DNA from: Pyrus communis
Taxonomy: Eukaryota > Streptophyta > Magnoliopsida > Rosales > Rosaceae
Assembly: GCF_963583255.1 (NCBI RefSeq)
Contig: NC_084813.1
Span: 11,208,001 to 11,272,000, forward strand
Direction: 5' to 3'
DNA length: 64,000 nucleotides
Positions within the stretch are counted from its first letter, which is position 1, and the number at the start of each line of letters is the position of its first letter. The position numbers and the translations under genes were made by a program. The notes beneath the pieces are model-generated. The model saw only the letters and a list, made by a program, of their open reading frames with translations. It was not told the origin of the DNA and did no database searches. Below, in pieces: positions 21,929 to 33,452 of this stretch.

Positions 21929-23772
21929 TGATGTGATAAAAGATAGCACACAAATTAAGCCGTATAATTGTTGTATGTGTAAGTAGGGATTGTTCTAGGC
22001 CGGGGATTAGAAGAGATGCTAATTTACACAATTTAAACTCTAAAACACTAAACTAGACTCAAAAACAGAAAACTAGACTCTAACAACTCAAGATAAGCTA
22101 AATTGACTCAAAACACACAAACTAAGTTAAATTGACTCAAAACAGGTACTAGAAAGTGATTTGGACGAAAATTAAACTAAAAAGACTCAAAATACTAAAT
22201 GGGGATAGATTCTAATGAATTTAAACTAAACTAACACAAATAAGAACTAAGGGGGTATTTGGACAAATTTTAAATTTAAAACAAACAAACTTGCAGAAAC
22301 AAAGTAAAAGGTACGAATTTGGGTGAATGAATGGGCAAAAGGCTAGCTAGAGGGTCCTTCTCCACACATGACACATATGTAGCACAAATTGATTTCCAGT
22401 TGTTATTTCTTTAAACCATGAATGACAATGCCCCAAATTAATCGTGAGAACAAAAATTAACTTTCAGATTTTCCTAAATTCATTGAATTGGACTCAGCGA
22501 CGCAATCAAATTATTCTTACTATATAAACTGCATGATAGAGATATATATCAAAGATTATTAAGTTCTATGAAAATCATAAGCATAGACAAGGCATTCGTA
22601 ACTATGAACTGCATGATACTCTTGCCATGGATTTACTTAACACAATCATGACTAGTGACTTCCACTACTTATAAATATAAGTTCATAACGATTAGATGAA
22701 ATTCCCTTACATTTTAGCATCAAATTCATGCATGCAAACTAAGTATGCATCCATAATCAACACACAAGAATAAGTTGTCAATCAAACAGATAAGTAAATC
22801 GCATTCATGTTCTACGAAACAATAACTGGAGGATATCAATTCATATCACATATATGTTCATGGCTTTGAATTCGTCTCTAACTACAAAGAATTTAATTCC
22901 TTGTTCTTCAAAAAAAAAAAAAAGAATTTAATTCCTCATGTTCATTATAATTGAAAACCAAATTAAAATAAACATCGAACTAAAACTAAGGATAGAAAGA
23001 ACCCAGAAACGCTCCAACACTCCAAAGTAGGTAGCAACACTCCCTTGGATGGTGGCAGGCACGGTACTCTTCCTCTCCTTCCTTCCTTGCACGGCACAAG
23101 TCTCTAAAAACTCTTAGAAACCTGCGGCACACTCTTTGTATTTCTCTAAATTTCTCTCATTTGTGTTGCTTCTCTTTTCTGCAGCAGATTTATGTATTTA
23201 TATGCTAGGGTTTTGCACAATTTCTGAAGGGAAAAGGATTGCACAATCCTAGGGGGAAAAGGTTAGGGTTACACGACAGAGAATGGGCCATCTAGAAGGA
23301 ATAGGTGCAACATAGAAATAGGAGAAGGATAGGGCTTCTAGAACCATATATTTATGTATTAATCTGAAATTAAGTCCTCTTTGTAGCTGGAATTAAGATG
23401 GAATAAGATTAGGTTAGGATAAGATAAGATAAAGTTGGATAAGGTTTGGATACGATAAGGTAGTTTGGATAATGTTTCCTTCTTCTTAGTTGATTCCTTA
23501 TCTTCCAAGCTTCCAAATTTGTTTGTCCAGATATTAAGCACATTCCTAGCCTTTCTTAAACTTCAAATTCGTCCATCCACCTTGCTCCATATGCAAGCTA
23601 TCCATTCTAGCCCAAGATTGCTCTAAAATGCACCAAAATGCACTTTCTTGCCTCTTTTGCTATTTAAACCTACAAACACACGAAAATAGCTTGAATCACT
23701 ATAATAAATAGAAACTAACTTACTAAATGCAAAGAAACAAGCTAACAAAGTCGCATAAATATGTTCCTATCA
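21929..23772 (-). repeat. 5' LTR of Athila A
   Basis: 1844 bp, ends tgatgtgat (21929) and gttcctatca (23772) in plus coordinates. TATA-like tatttatatg near 23195 on the minus strand; R/U5 with stem-loop near 22672-22712; U5 motif ccggggattag (21999-22010, complement of ctaatccccgg). It contains a 19-bp insert with a poly(A) tract at 22902-22920 that the 3' LTR lacks. Confidence 0.92.
22886..22936 (+). repeat. Poly(A) micro-insertion between 16-bp direct repeats
   Basis: aaagaatttaattcct occurs at 22886-22901 and again at 22921-22936, flanking tgttcttca plus ten A. The 3' LTR of the same element (near 11205) has a single copy and no insert. The arrangement resembles a tiny 5'-truncated LINE/SINE-type retroposition, though template slippage could also give it. 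Confidence 0.65.
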
Positions 23773-23777
23773 CTGGT

Positions 23778-25233
23778 GACGTGGTTCCCACGTGGACAAT
23801 GACTGAGTGCCATATGTCAATACAGGGTCATCATAGATATTAAAAAAAAAAAATGTCACCTTCTCCAACTTAACCCCCTACTTCCACCCAACCCTTCATC
23901 CCTTCTATCTTCTATGCCTACCTAACCTTCCATCCCTTCTATCTTCTACGCCTACCCAACCCTCTTCCATTCTTTTCTTTACGCCCACACAACCCTTATT
24001 CCCTTCTCTCTCCACATTCACCTCGGCATCATCTCTTAGCGGTTCCAACAACCCGATTACCTGATGGGTTATCAGATCGAATTGCAGAGTGCACAGGGTT
24101 TGGCATACCCATATTCAATTCGCTACCGCCACCCTCATTACCCACTTCTCCTTCCTCCATATCTCTATCTTACTACTTTGCTATCCCACCTGGGTTAAGC
24201 CTAGCTGAAAACATATGTATATGTATTTGTGTGTGTATGTTATATTTATACAATTTGAATTTCATTTTTTGGGGTTTTGTAATTTTCCCAGTTGGGATTG
24301 CGAAGACATTGAGATAAAAAGGTAAAAAGAAAATTTTAAAAAGATGATATTTTTGTGATATTTTTCATTTCTGAAGTCAAAGTCTTCTTCTTTTTTAAAC
24401 TTTTCTAGGGTTGGGTTTGTTAATTTGATGTTTAACTATTAGGTTATGTTTTGTTACTTGTAATATTGCTTTGTTTTGTTTTGATGATTTTATTGATTAG
24501 GTTTCTCTTGTTTTGTGTTTTTTGTTTGTAGATTCTTTCATCTCCAACTATTCGAAGCATTGCAGCTCATAGGGCCTTCAATTGGAAGAACAACCAATAA
24601 GATGTAAAACAGGGGATCAAGAACTACTCCGATTTCCGTTTCCAAAATTAGCAAGACCTCTTATCCCTTATCGCCACCCAAGGTAGACAACGGAGCGAGA
24701 GCCTCCTTTATCTCTCTTTTTCTCAAGGCTTTTGTTTGGTGAAGGATATGAACGGTGGCATCGCAGGAAATGAGGTACGGCAGCCGAGGTGGGCTACTGT
24801 TGAGAGTTGGGTTGTTGGGTTGTCAGGAAGGGAGGCGCGTTGTAGAAAATTCAATTATGAGGGGAGGTAATCAAGTTGTTAGTGCCAGAGGGAGGTGATG
24901 CTGGTGGCAATCGTGGAAAGAGAAGAGAATGGAGAGGGAAGGAGGGTTTGGTAGGCATAAATGAGAGAATAATGGAGGGGTAGGAGAGGATAGTAGGTTT
25001 TTTTATTTTTTTATTTTTTTAATATCCACGTGGCCTATACTGACACATGGGGCCCAATCATTATCCACTTAAGGGCCACCTCACCAGTTAACGGCTGATT
25101 TAACAGCAACTTTAACGGATGTATGAAAGTATCTTAAAATTATGACTTTACGTACTACTCTGGGATGTAAAAAACTTCTTGTACCAAATGTTGAAAACCA
25201 AGGAACTTTAGAGAAGTAAACTGAGATTAACCT
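23778..25233. other. Remainder of the Mutator-like element: TIRs and internal cargo
   Basis: Left TIR continues to about 23850 and right TIR runs about 25008-25233. The interior (23860-25000) has C/T-rich tandem repeats (cccttctatcttct units, 23890-23990), mirrored by G/A-rich sequence near 24940-24990, and a central part without a long ORF. A possible splice-like tttgtttgtag at about 24520 is followed by a less repetitive stretch; whether it is captured host sequence cannot be decided by eye. Confidence 0.6.
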
Positions 25234-25242
25234 TAAATTTTA

Positions 25243-27621
25243 TGTCATATCATCTTTTCATTAAAATTATACCGGTGATTTAATTCTTTGTCTCGGAGAT
25301 ATGTAGGCAATCATTTCGGATTCAATCACACCCCATGTAAACCAACTTTACTTGGATCTTGAATAAAGAGCATATGTTTGTCTTGAATATGTGTTTTTTC
25401 TTTATTTTTCAGGCGATGCAAGGAGTACCCTACTCGTTCAAAACGAGGCCCCAACTTTGAAAACTTTGCAGTAATGCAAGTCTAAAAACGTTCAAAGTTA
25501 CACTGTCAGATGAGCCTCCCTTAACCCATCCCGTCTAGAATGGTTAGCAGCTTGGGAGACTCGAACCATAATAAGCACGATAATAATTGGTGAGCTATGG
25601 GCACGAGCATATGGCTCATTGACCTAGAAGTCCAATGCACCCTCTGACCATCAGAAAGTTTATTCAACCAACAAGGTTGCAGGTTATAACATTCAAACTC
25701 GAGCTCTACGCCATTTGAGGGAATAATTGAAAAAGTGATCAGGAACTCATCCGAAGATGGCTCTAAAATTCGACCCCGAGTACGATTATTTCTATCTTGG
25801 ACTAACTTACTAAGTCAAGTAAGCTTTGTAACATCAAGTGTTAGTAGATCCGAAGAGGGCATCCAAACTAGGTAATCTCTGAGAGGAATTTATTCCAACG
25901 GAGCTCCGATACGCGGAAATACTTTTGTCAAGCCAAATTAGGTAGTTTGATCGGAAACGCTCATATCAGACGCATAGGGTCCAACAAAGGATTCAAAAAG
26001 TGTTTCCGACCTACATGCTAATGATCATGCGCCAAAGAACTTTTGCTTAAGATTCATTGGAAGCAGACATGCAATCCAGTTTCGAAAACTTATTCCAGGA
26101 CTACATTGCACATATTGAAGATCTTCAATCCGAAACGAGGCAAAATATTGCACAAATATTTGTTATCTTATTCCTTGTAGGTTACTCCAAGAATAAGGCA
26201 GTTGTCTCAAGTCCGATAAATGCATGAATAAGTTCAGAGCAAAGGATTCCTCATGGGTCCAAATGCTTGCATTCCTGGTACTGGAGTAAGGTGGTACTCT
26301 AGCTATCTCGATGAGAATCTTTTGTGGATGCTAGTTTAGGAATATTTCTTCGAATCAATATTACCAGTGGATTTTTCACTAAAAACTATGTCCCGGGCCT
26401 ACAAGCTTATTCGCATTCCGTTCCGCTGCTTATTCTATTCTTTAAAGTTCGCTTACTTTGGAAACATTTATCAGATTGAGAATTTCACACAAAGAAGATG
26501 TATGATAGAGAAAATTCTTCACGCAAGCACATGTCTATTATCAAAATTCTCAACAGAGATCAATATAGTACAGCAATTTGGGGGAAACAGACCCTCACCT
26601 CTAGCAATAAAGTATGTGAAAAGGACTACATAAGACTCTGGATCAATGTCATCAGGGGTTGTTGTTAAATCAGCGATTTGCTACGCCCACTTGGCTGCAT
26701 ACCACGCACGATACTACATTGAGGGTGAATATTCTGACAAAGGTCTACCACCATCGTCGGCCATGCGTTGAAGAGATGGAGAAGCCTAGAGACGAAGAGT
26801 TCACAAGGAAACCCCATCGTCTCGAAATGACCAAACATCAGTACATGTTATGCACAAGGTGTCTGGTGAGAAGACAATGGGTGATGGGCAAGCCAGTGAA
26901 ATTCCAAATACTCGGGCCACATGAACAACTTATGGGCGAGTGTTTGAACGAATGACCACCGCTGTCACCGTCAGCACGCATCAGATGAGGAACAAAGTGG
27001 TGATGGAGGGGCCCTTTGTTGGATCTCCACGCTTCGTGCAAATCCAACCATTTCGTAAGACCCACACGGAAGACTTACAAAGGGATGAATGTTATAGAAC
27101 GAGTTGCAAGAAGCGTGCAAAATTATAGAGTGAGTTGCATGAAGAAGGAAAACATCTTTGGAAGTTTACAGTAGGCAACGATATTTTATGGGATTGCATC
27201 ATTTCTTAGCAAAAAAACTCATAAAAGGATTAAGGTTAGGCAAGGAAGACACAGGCATCATGGTAGAAAATAAGAAGGGTTTGAAGGAAACTGCTACTTA
27301 GTAAGGCTATCTAAAGGGAGATCATTAGGAAATCCCACCGTTGGAAGCGAAGGAACATGTATCTTGGGATATATACACAAAGATTGAGGATTAATCAATA
27401 AGGCGCATGGAAAAAGTAACCGCAAAAAACGAAGGCGTTCGTCATCATGGCAGTGGATCTTTTTTGCAATTCCAAAGATTATGTGGTGGAAATCAAAGTG
27501 ACCCAACTACCCAACTTTAATGATGATTCGGACACGACTACAAAGAGTGTGAAGACCAAACAAAACGTATTCCAGCTTACTCCGAAAGGCATGGTCTTTG
27601 GTAACAATCCATCTTCGAAGG
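25243..27621 (+). other. Probable 3' tail of the Tat-type gypsy element and unidentified sequence
   Basis: The Mutator-like target duplication shows this region is contiguous with 8275, i.e. downstream of the gypsy pol stop. It begins with a phrase (gatatgtaggcaatcatttc) resembling one at 8144. I do not recognise any protein in the short open frames at 26367-26633, 26659-26955, 26940-27128 and 27447-27641. No LTR end of the gypsy element was found. The last 5 bp, gaagg (27617-27621), should be the left target duplication of Athila C. Confidence 0.45.
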
Positions 27622-28746
27622 TGATGTGTAAATTAACTTAACACACAAATTAAACCTTATTTGTGACAATTGTAGTATATATGCAAGTAGGGATCGTTCT
27701 AGACCGGGGATTAACTAGGGATGCTAATCAACACAAATAAGACTCAAAATCACTAAACTAAACTCTATAGACTCAAAACTAACGTAAAACACTCAAAACA
27801 GCAACAAACAATCAAAAAGACTCAATTCTAGACCTAACAAGTGAATTTGACGAAAATAAAACTTAACTTGACTCAAAAGACTAAAAGAAAACAGATTTTG
27901 ACTCAAATAACAAGACTAAATGAAAGGGGGATTGTTTTTGACGAATTTAAAACTTAAAACAGAAACTTTGCATAAAACACTTTGTAAAAAACGAATTTGG
28001 GTGAATTAAATGGGTGAACGGCTAGTTAGAGGGTCCTTCTCCACACATGATATATGCAAACAAACCAATTTCCAGTTATTATTGCTTTAGACTATGAATG
28101 ACAACACCCCAAGTTAGTTGCATCACACAACTAACCATCAAATTTTCCTTACTTCATTGAATTGAATGAATGCGCATTACAACCAAATTATCTTTCTCAA
28201 GTTCTTTATATGAAACACATAATAAAGATACATATCAAAAGTCATTAAGTTTTGTGAAAATCATAAGTATTGACAAGACATTCATCATTATGAAACGCAT
28301 GAGACTTATGCCAAGGATTCACTTAACACGATTGCGACTCCACTACTTGTGAATATAAGTGAATAACTATTACGTGAAACTCCCTTATACTCTAGCATCA
28401 AATTCATGCATGAAAATTAAGTGTCGACCCTCAACCAACACATATAAACAAGTTTTGATAATTTAGATAAGCAAATCACATTCAAGACTCAAGAAACAAT
28501 AACTGGATGTAATCAATTCATATAAAACATATAATCATGGCTTCAAATTCACCTCTAACTAAAAAGAAATTAGTTCCACATGCTCATCATAATTGAAAAC
28601 CAAATTAAAGTAAACATCAAACAAAAACTAAGGATAGAGAGAACCCAGAAACTCTCCACACTCCAATGGCATGCACGGCACTCCCTTGGATGGCAGATTG
28701 CACAAGTCCTCTTCTCCTTCCTTCCTTGCTTGCGGCACTAGGGTGT

Positions 28747-30627
28747 GAAGGGAAATCTATGAGATTCATGTCGGATTTCTAGTGACTAGCATGCATATAC
28801 AATTCAAAATTTATATACGAAAGCAACGGAAGCATGTCATACATTTTATCAAAGCTATAGTCATGCAAATCCCCTTCAAGATGCATAGGTTTATATAAGA
28901 TGCATCAAAATAAAATTTATAAGAAGAACAAACTAGAGGTTTAGTTTTATACCTCTTGATCTAGATCTTAGACCAAGGATGGACCACCTTCAAGATCTTT
29001 GCTCCTCAAACTCCTTGAGCCTAGCCTCCCTCCTTGCTTCCTCCACTTTGTAAAGTAAGTGCTCCTAGGTTCTCTTCAAGTTTCCAAAGATATGAAAACC
29101 TCTAAAGATCCTCACCCACTTTGTAATGAGAAAGATGAAGGAATAACCAAAAGGGTGTATAGATGATTAGTTAAATCACCCCCTTGGTGGCCGGCCCTTT
29201 GTGTTCAAGAGAGAGAGCTTTTCTTTTCTCTTTTGTTGTTTTTAGAACACATAAAACCCTAATGAACTTTGTGTCATAAAGTTCCTTTTATAGACAAAAG
29301 AAACAAGTCAACATTTTAACCTATCTCTCCCTTGGTGGCCGGCCATATGTGTTTGGTTTGGGCTTTGGGCTTTTAATTATTTCAAGTCATCCAATGCTTG
29401 AATAAAAGCCCAATGGGTTTTGGCCCAATGGGCCTAATTAAACCCGAACGTTTCTTTAAGCCCAAAACGATCTTTATCGCTTTTATGATTTCTTTAGACT
29501 TTCTAAATTAATCAAAACACTTAATTAATCCAATTAATTATTTCCTTCATCCATTAGTTACTCACTACAAGAGTGTATTGGTGAACAATCTTTTAGGTTC
29601 TAATTAGCAAGGCAGTGAGGTGATTGGCATCAATCCAATTGATTATCCAATCACTTAGTGAATTAAAACTTACTTTTAATTCACCTTCCTTTTGATGACT
29701 ACATTTAATCATCTAGAAGAACTGACAAGCCATGAGTGACATCTAACCATATATCATGGCTACCCAAGCTAATGTAGAAGTTATTCGGAGAACCTATTCA
29801 GTTGGAATTACAATGTAATTCGATCCTTCTCTAAAACAATACTCTCAATCACATTACTAGGGTATGGATTTATAATGTCAAACCCCTAATGTGATTATTC
29901 CTTCTTATATGATTCATTTGAGACGTATAGGAACGCTTTCCTTTATTACGCTCGATACTTCAGCCGAAGATTCCCGAATCATATCTTAGAGTATTCATCC
30001 TCTCTTATCGAGGATTAGAGATTCCTTGTTGCGCATTCACTTGCCTTCATGGCTAAGTGGCTTAACCCCAACGATGCCTTGGACACTCGCGAACGGAATG
30101 ACTTTAACATAATCAAAGATTAAGTACTTAACCACAAGACAACGACGATGCCTCAAGTCAAAGGATTACTTACATTATTCCAACCATTAGAGTTGCTTGA
30201 CATGTGAGTAGACCTCCATGCAAGTACTCTCGTTCGATTGTGTTCAGTGAACTCATTCCCTTAATGAGCACCTACATACTTGTCTTAGTGTCGCTACACG
30301 AATGGGATGAGACTTTCCATCCTTCCAATTGAAGCGGACATAGTATGTACCGGTCTATGGATTGTCAGTATCCCTCCGACAATCCTATGACCAGGAACCT
30401 TTTTGGACATGATGGTTATGAGAAGAAGGTCTCTGTAATCTAACATCATTAGGTTACTTCTTCCATCGATCCATTGTCCATGGATTCACTATTTAGGACA
30501 TATTTTGTTCATTGAGATAGTCCTAATTAGTATCTTTGCCTTCCGATGTATAAGAGTCATATATACATCAATTCATTGTCCTGAAAGGTTTCTTCCAAAG
30601 ATTGACTTTCAGGGCATATTTCCAACA
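28747..30627 (-). mobile_element. Copia-like solo LTR inserted in the 3' LTR of Athila C
   Basis: Minus-strand ends TGTTGGAAATATGCCCTG...TTTCCCTTCA, target duplication gggtg at 28742-28746 and 30628-30632. The uninterrupted site is seen in the 5' LTR near 44050. Minus-strand TATA tctataaaagg at about 29284-29294. The start tgttggaaatatgccc is typical of Ty1/copia LTRs of plants; this assignment is by recall. A ccttggtggccggcc phrase occurs twice (29187 and 29331). No internal domain, so a solo LTR of 1881 bp, long for copia. Confidence 0.78.
29284..29294 (-). promoter_or_regulatory. TATA box of the copia-like LTR
   Basis: Minus-strand tctataaaagg, followed downstream by an A/C-rich leader; a canonical plant TATA sequence within an LTR of clear boundaries. 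Confidence 0.55.
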
Positions 30628-31475
30628 GGGTGATGTGGTGTGAATTATGATGTTTGATGGCTGAATGTATGAATGAATGAATGAGTGAATGGATGATTAA
30701 AACCTGTGGCAAAGGCTTGTATTTAAAGGCTAGGTTTTGCACAATTTCTGAGGAAAAGGATTGCACAATCCTAAGGGAAAAAGGTTATGGTTTGGCAGAA
30801 ACCAAGGGGGAAAATGATAGGGGATACAAGGCAGGGATTGAGGTTTCTAGAGGGAATAGGTGCGGCACCATTTTAGGAGGAAGATAGGGCTTTTAGAAAG
30901 AATGTTTTAGAACAAATTTCTGGACCTAAAGGGACAAGGACACACGGCATAGGTGTAAAATGGGGATTACAACTCCTTAACCTCCAAGGAATGGCATATA
31001 TGCGGCACATAAGGGATTAGGCTTCTAGAATCTAAGTTATGTGTTTAAATGTATAACTAATCCCTTCTAAATAGCTAGAATTAAGGCACAAACTGATTTG
31101 GATAAGATAAGATAGGATAATGCTAGATTTAGGAAAGGATAATGTTGGTTAGGATATGATAAGATAAGGTTGTATAATGTTCCTTTTTTCTTGCTCTTTC
31201 CTTATCTTCTTTGTATTTGAACTTGTTTCTCCATATTTGCAGCATTTCCTAGCCTCTCTTGACTTCAATTTCGTCCATCCACCTTGCTCCACTCATAAGC
31301 TATCCAATTGATGCCCAAAACTGCTCTAAAGGGCTCCAAAATGCACTTTCTATTTCATTTTGCCATTAGGACCTACAAACATACGAAAATAGCTTAAAAG
31401 ACTATAATAAGTAGTAATTAACTAACTAAATGCAAGGAAACAACATAACTAAGTAGCATAAATATGCTCCTATCA

Positions 31476-31490
31476 AATTCCCCCACACTT
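31476..31490 (-). promoter_or_regulatory. Polypurine tract of Athila C
   Basis: Minus-strand aagtgtgggggaatt abutting the 3' LTR; identical in layout to the tract of Athila A at 12022-12036. Confidence 0.85.
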
Positions 31491-32267
31491 AGCTTTTGCT
31501 AGTCCTCGAGCAAAACAAAACAAACAAAACACAATCTAAACCTTCCAACATTTACCTCAGGGATTTCCAATGCAACATGACATATTAAAGATCACCACTC
31601 ACTTAGATTTTAGTTATCCCTACCCTCGACCACATACTTAGCCATAGTCACCACTCACTAGCTTGCATTTAATCAATGAAAACATGATTTTGAATGTAGT
31701 AACATGCCTTAGAGAATTCCTCAATTCCTCACTTGATATACTCTCTGTTTTCACACAGATTTTCTGACTACACTCCCTACACTAAGTATATGTGAGAAGA
31801 TTGATGTAAACATGTAGACTAGCACTCACATATGTATAATCAAAGAAGGCAATTTTTGGAAATATTAACATGAATATATATGATCTCATGAATGGAATGC
31901 CACTACTTAGACGCGATAACCAAGGATACCATATGCTCAAACCAATTTTAAACTGCACATATTGAAACACATAACAATCAAGATAGAAGTCTAAGGGTTC
32001 TAACGGGGCTAAGGTATTGGCTAACGAAGAAAGGTAAGGATAAACAAAAGTTCTTAAAGCAATAGTAAGCAAAGTAATGAAATAAACACTTAGAATTCAC
32101 TTTTGAATGCAGAAATCAACTTTGAACACCAAGGGAAGATTCACACAAAACTTAGGGTCAAATTCAAACTTTTGGACCCTTTCTTCAACAATAAACACTT
32201 GTGAGTTCATTCTCACTTATTTTCAACTCCTTTTTTCTTTTTCTTCAACTTTTCTTCTTCTTTTTTT

Positions 32268-32303
<36 letters not shown>

Positions 32304-33450
32304 CCTTTTCTTCTTTCGTGCCCTTTCTTTCTTTGGCACACAAAACACAACTTCATAGATTTCAAAACGAAAACCCTTCCCCCACACTTGTTTTTCTGCA
32401 ATTTGTACAACAAAAGGAATTCCTTCTGTGTCATGCTTCACTATCCTCTAAGAACAAGGGTATGGGTACTCCTATTCTAGGCTAGGTAAGGATAATGTGG
32501 TTAACAAAGAAAATAGGCTAACTAAGGCTCAAAGGGGTTAAACCTACAATACATATGCAAAGGGTAAGGCTTTTTGGCTCTGGTTTAACTAAACAACTTC
32601 ATCTTATTATTTGTTATGCTAATCAATTTTATGCTTTGAATGAAATGGGTATGAGTTCTAGTATTTGGAACTATAGTGATGAAACGCATTCTAAGTAGCA
32701 ACCAAGAAAAGAATAATGAGATCATGTAACGACTTTAGAAAACAAAAACATCAAGATTAATAACTCTCCAAATAAAGTTTAGGCTCAAATCTCTCAGGGT
32801 TGTAGCGTTAGTTTGAGTTTCTTCCTTCAAGCATGTTACAAAAACTGATTTTTTTCCTTTTTGATTACATATGAATTCGTAAATGTCAACTACAACTAAG
32901 CATAAGCCAAAGAGCATATCAAACTTCCACCCATGTTTGTAACTTTCTTTAACAGTCATGCAATTCAAAACCAAATCCTCATCATTATGTTGAAAGGTAT
33001 CCTAAGACACAAACAAACATAAAAACAAAAACAACTCTTTTTCGATTTTTAAAACACTCTTTTTCGATTTTTTTTGTTTCAAATTTTCGGATTTTCTGTT
33101 TAAGACACATAAAAACACTTCAAAACACACTAAAAACACTTAAAAACAGTGAATAACAACTTTAGAAGTGATAGGTGATAAAATCCCATGAAAATTATGC
33201 AAAAACAGCTTGTTTACCCCCCTCCCAACACTTAAACCAAACATTGTCCTCACTGTTTTAAGCATAGACTCACAAACAAACAACCAAATAACAAACATGA
33301 CAAACATGGCAAAGTAAAAGCAATAAAGAGTAGGGTTTAGGAACGCAAATCTGGTTATGGAGTGTTGGAGATTCTTAGTTCTTCTTTATTTGCGTGGGTT
33401 GCCTCCCAAGAAGCTCTTGCTTTAACGTCTTCCAGCCAGACGATACTTCC
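31491..33450 (-). other. 3' non-coding region of Athila C
   Basis: About 2 kb with no supportable ORF. A long run of T (32270-32303) in a T/C-rich stretch creates the Phe- or Lys-rich frames near 32107-32485, which are artefacts of composition. It corresponds to 12037-15133 in Athila A. Confidence 0.7.
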
Positions 33451-33452
33451 TC

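Larger units (their letters stand above)
8418..23772 (-). mobile_element. Athila A: full-length but pol-deleted Ty3/gypsy Athila retrotransposon
   Basis: Flanked by ctggt at 8413-8417 and 23773-23777, within the left TIR of the Mutator-like element. Read on the minus strand: 5' LTR 23772-21929, PBS 21922-21905 (tRNA-Asp type), gag 21807-20275, gag end and protease 16373-15854, a residual pol ending at 15134, a 3-kb non-coding stretch, PPT 12036-12022 and 3' LTR 12021-8418. Four insertions are nested inside: a solo LTR in the 3' LTR, the Cassandra composite, and one solo LTR within another between protease and gag. Gag type, PBS and LTR structure place it in the Athila lineage. No env-like ORF is visible. 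Confidence 0.92.
8276..25233. mobile_element. Non-autonomous Mutator-like element with ~225-bp TIRs (contains Athila A)
   Basis: The left end (8276-8417 plus 23778-about 23850) is the inverted complement of the right end (about 25008-25233), with conserved words such as ttggttttcaacatttggta, ttaaatcagcc and ttaactggtga. The outermost bases are gggttaatctca and tgagattaacct. The target duplication taaatttta, 9 bp, stands at 8267-8275 and 25234-25242. Long TIRs plus a 9-bp duplication are hallmarks of Mutator-like elements. Without Athila A the element is about 1.6 kb and encodes no transposase, so it must have moved in trans. Confidence 0.88.
27622..31475 (-). repeat. 3' LTR of Athila C (interrupted)
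   Basis: Parts 27622-28746 and 30633-31475, about 1.97 kb in total after removing the inserted LTR. Ends tgatgtgta and gctcctatca (plus coordinates). It adjoins the PPT on its right. TATA position reads gtatttaaagg near 30719, weaker than tatttatagg in the 5' LTR (44140-44149). (gaat)n microsatellite at 30660-30690. Confidence 0.9.

Noticed and set aside
32107..32485. Phe-rich (+) and Lys-rich (-) frames
   Set aside because: Produced by a run of T and surrounding T/C-rich sequence in the Athila 3' non-coding region; no env-like signal peptide and membrane-anchor layout, and no conservation with 12650-12970.
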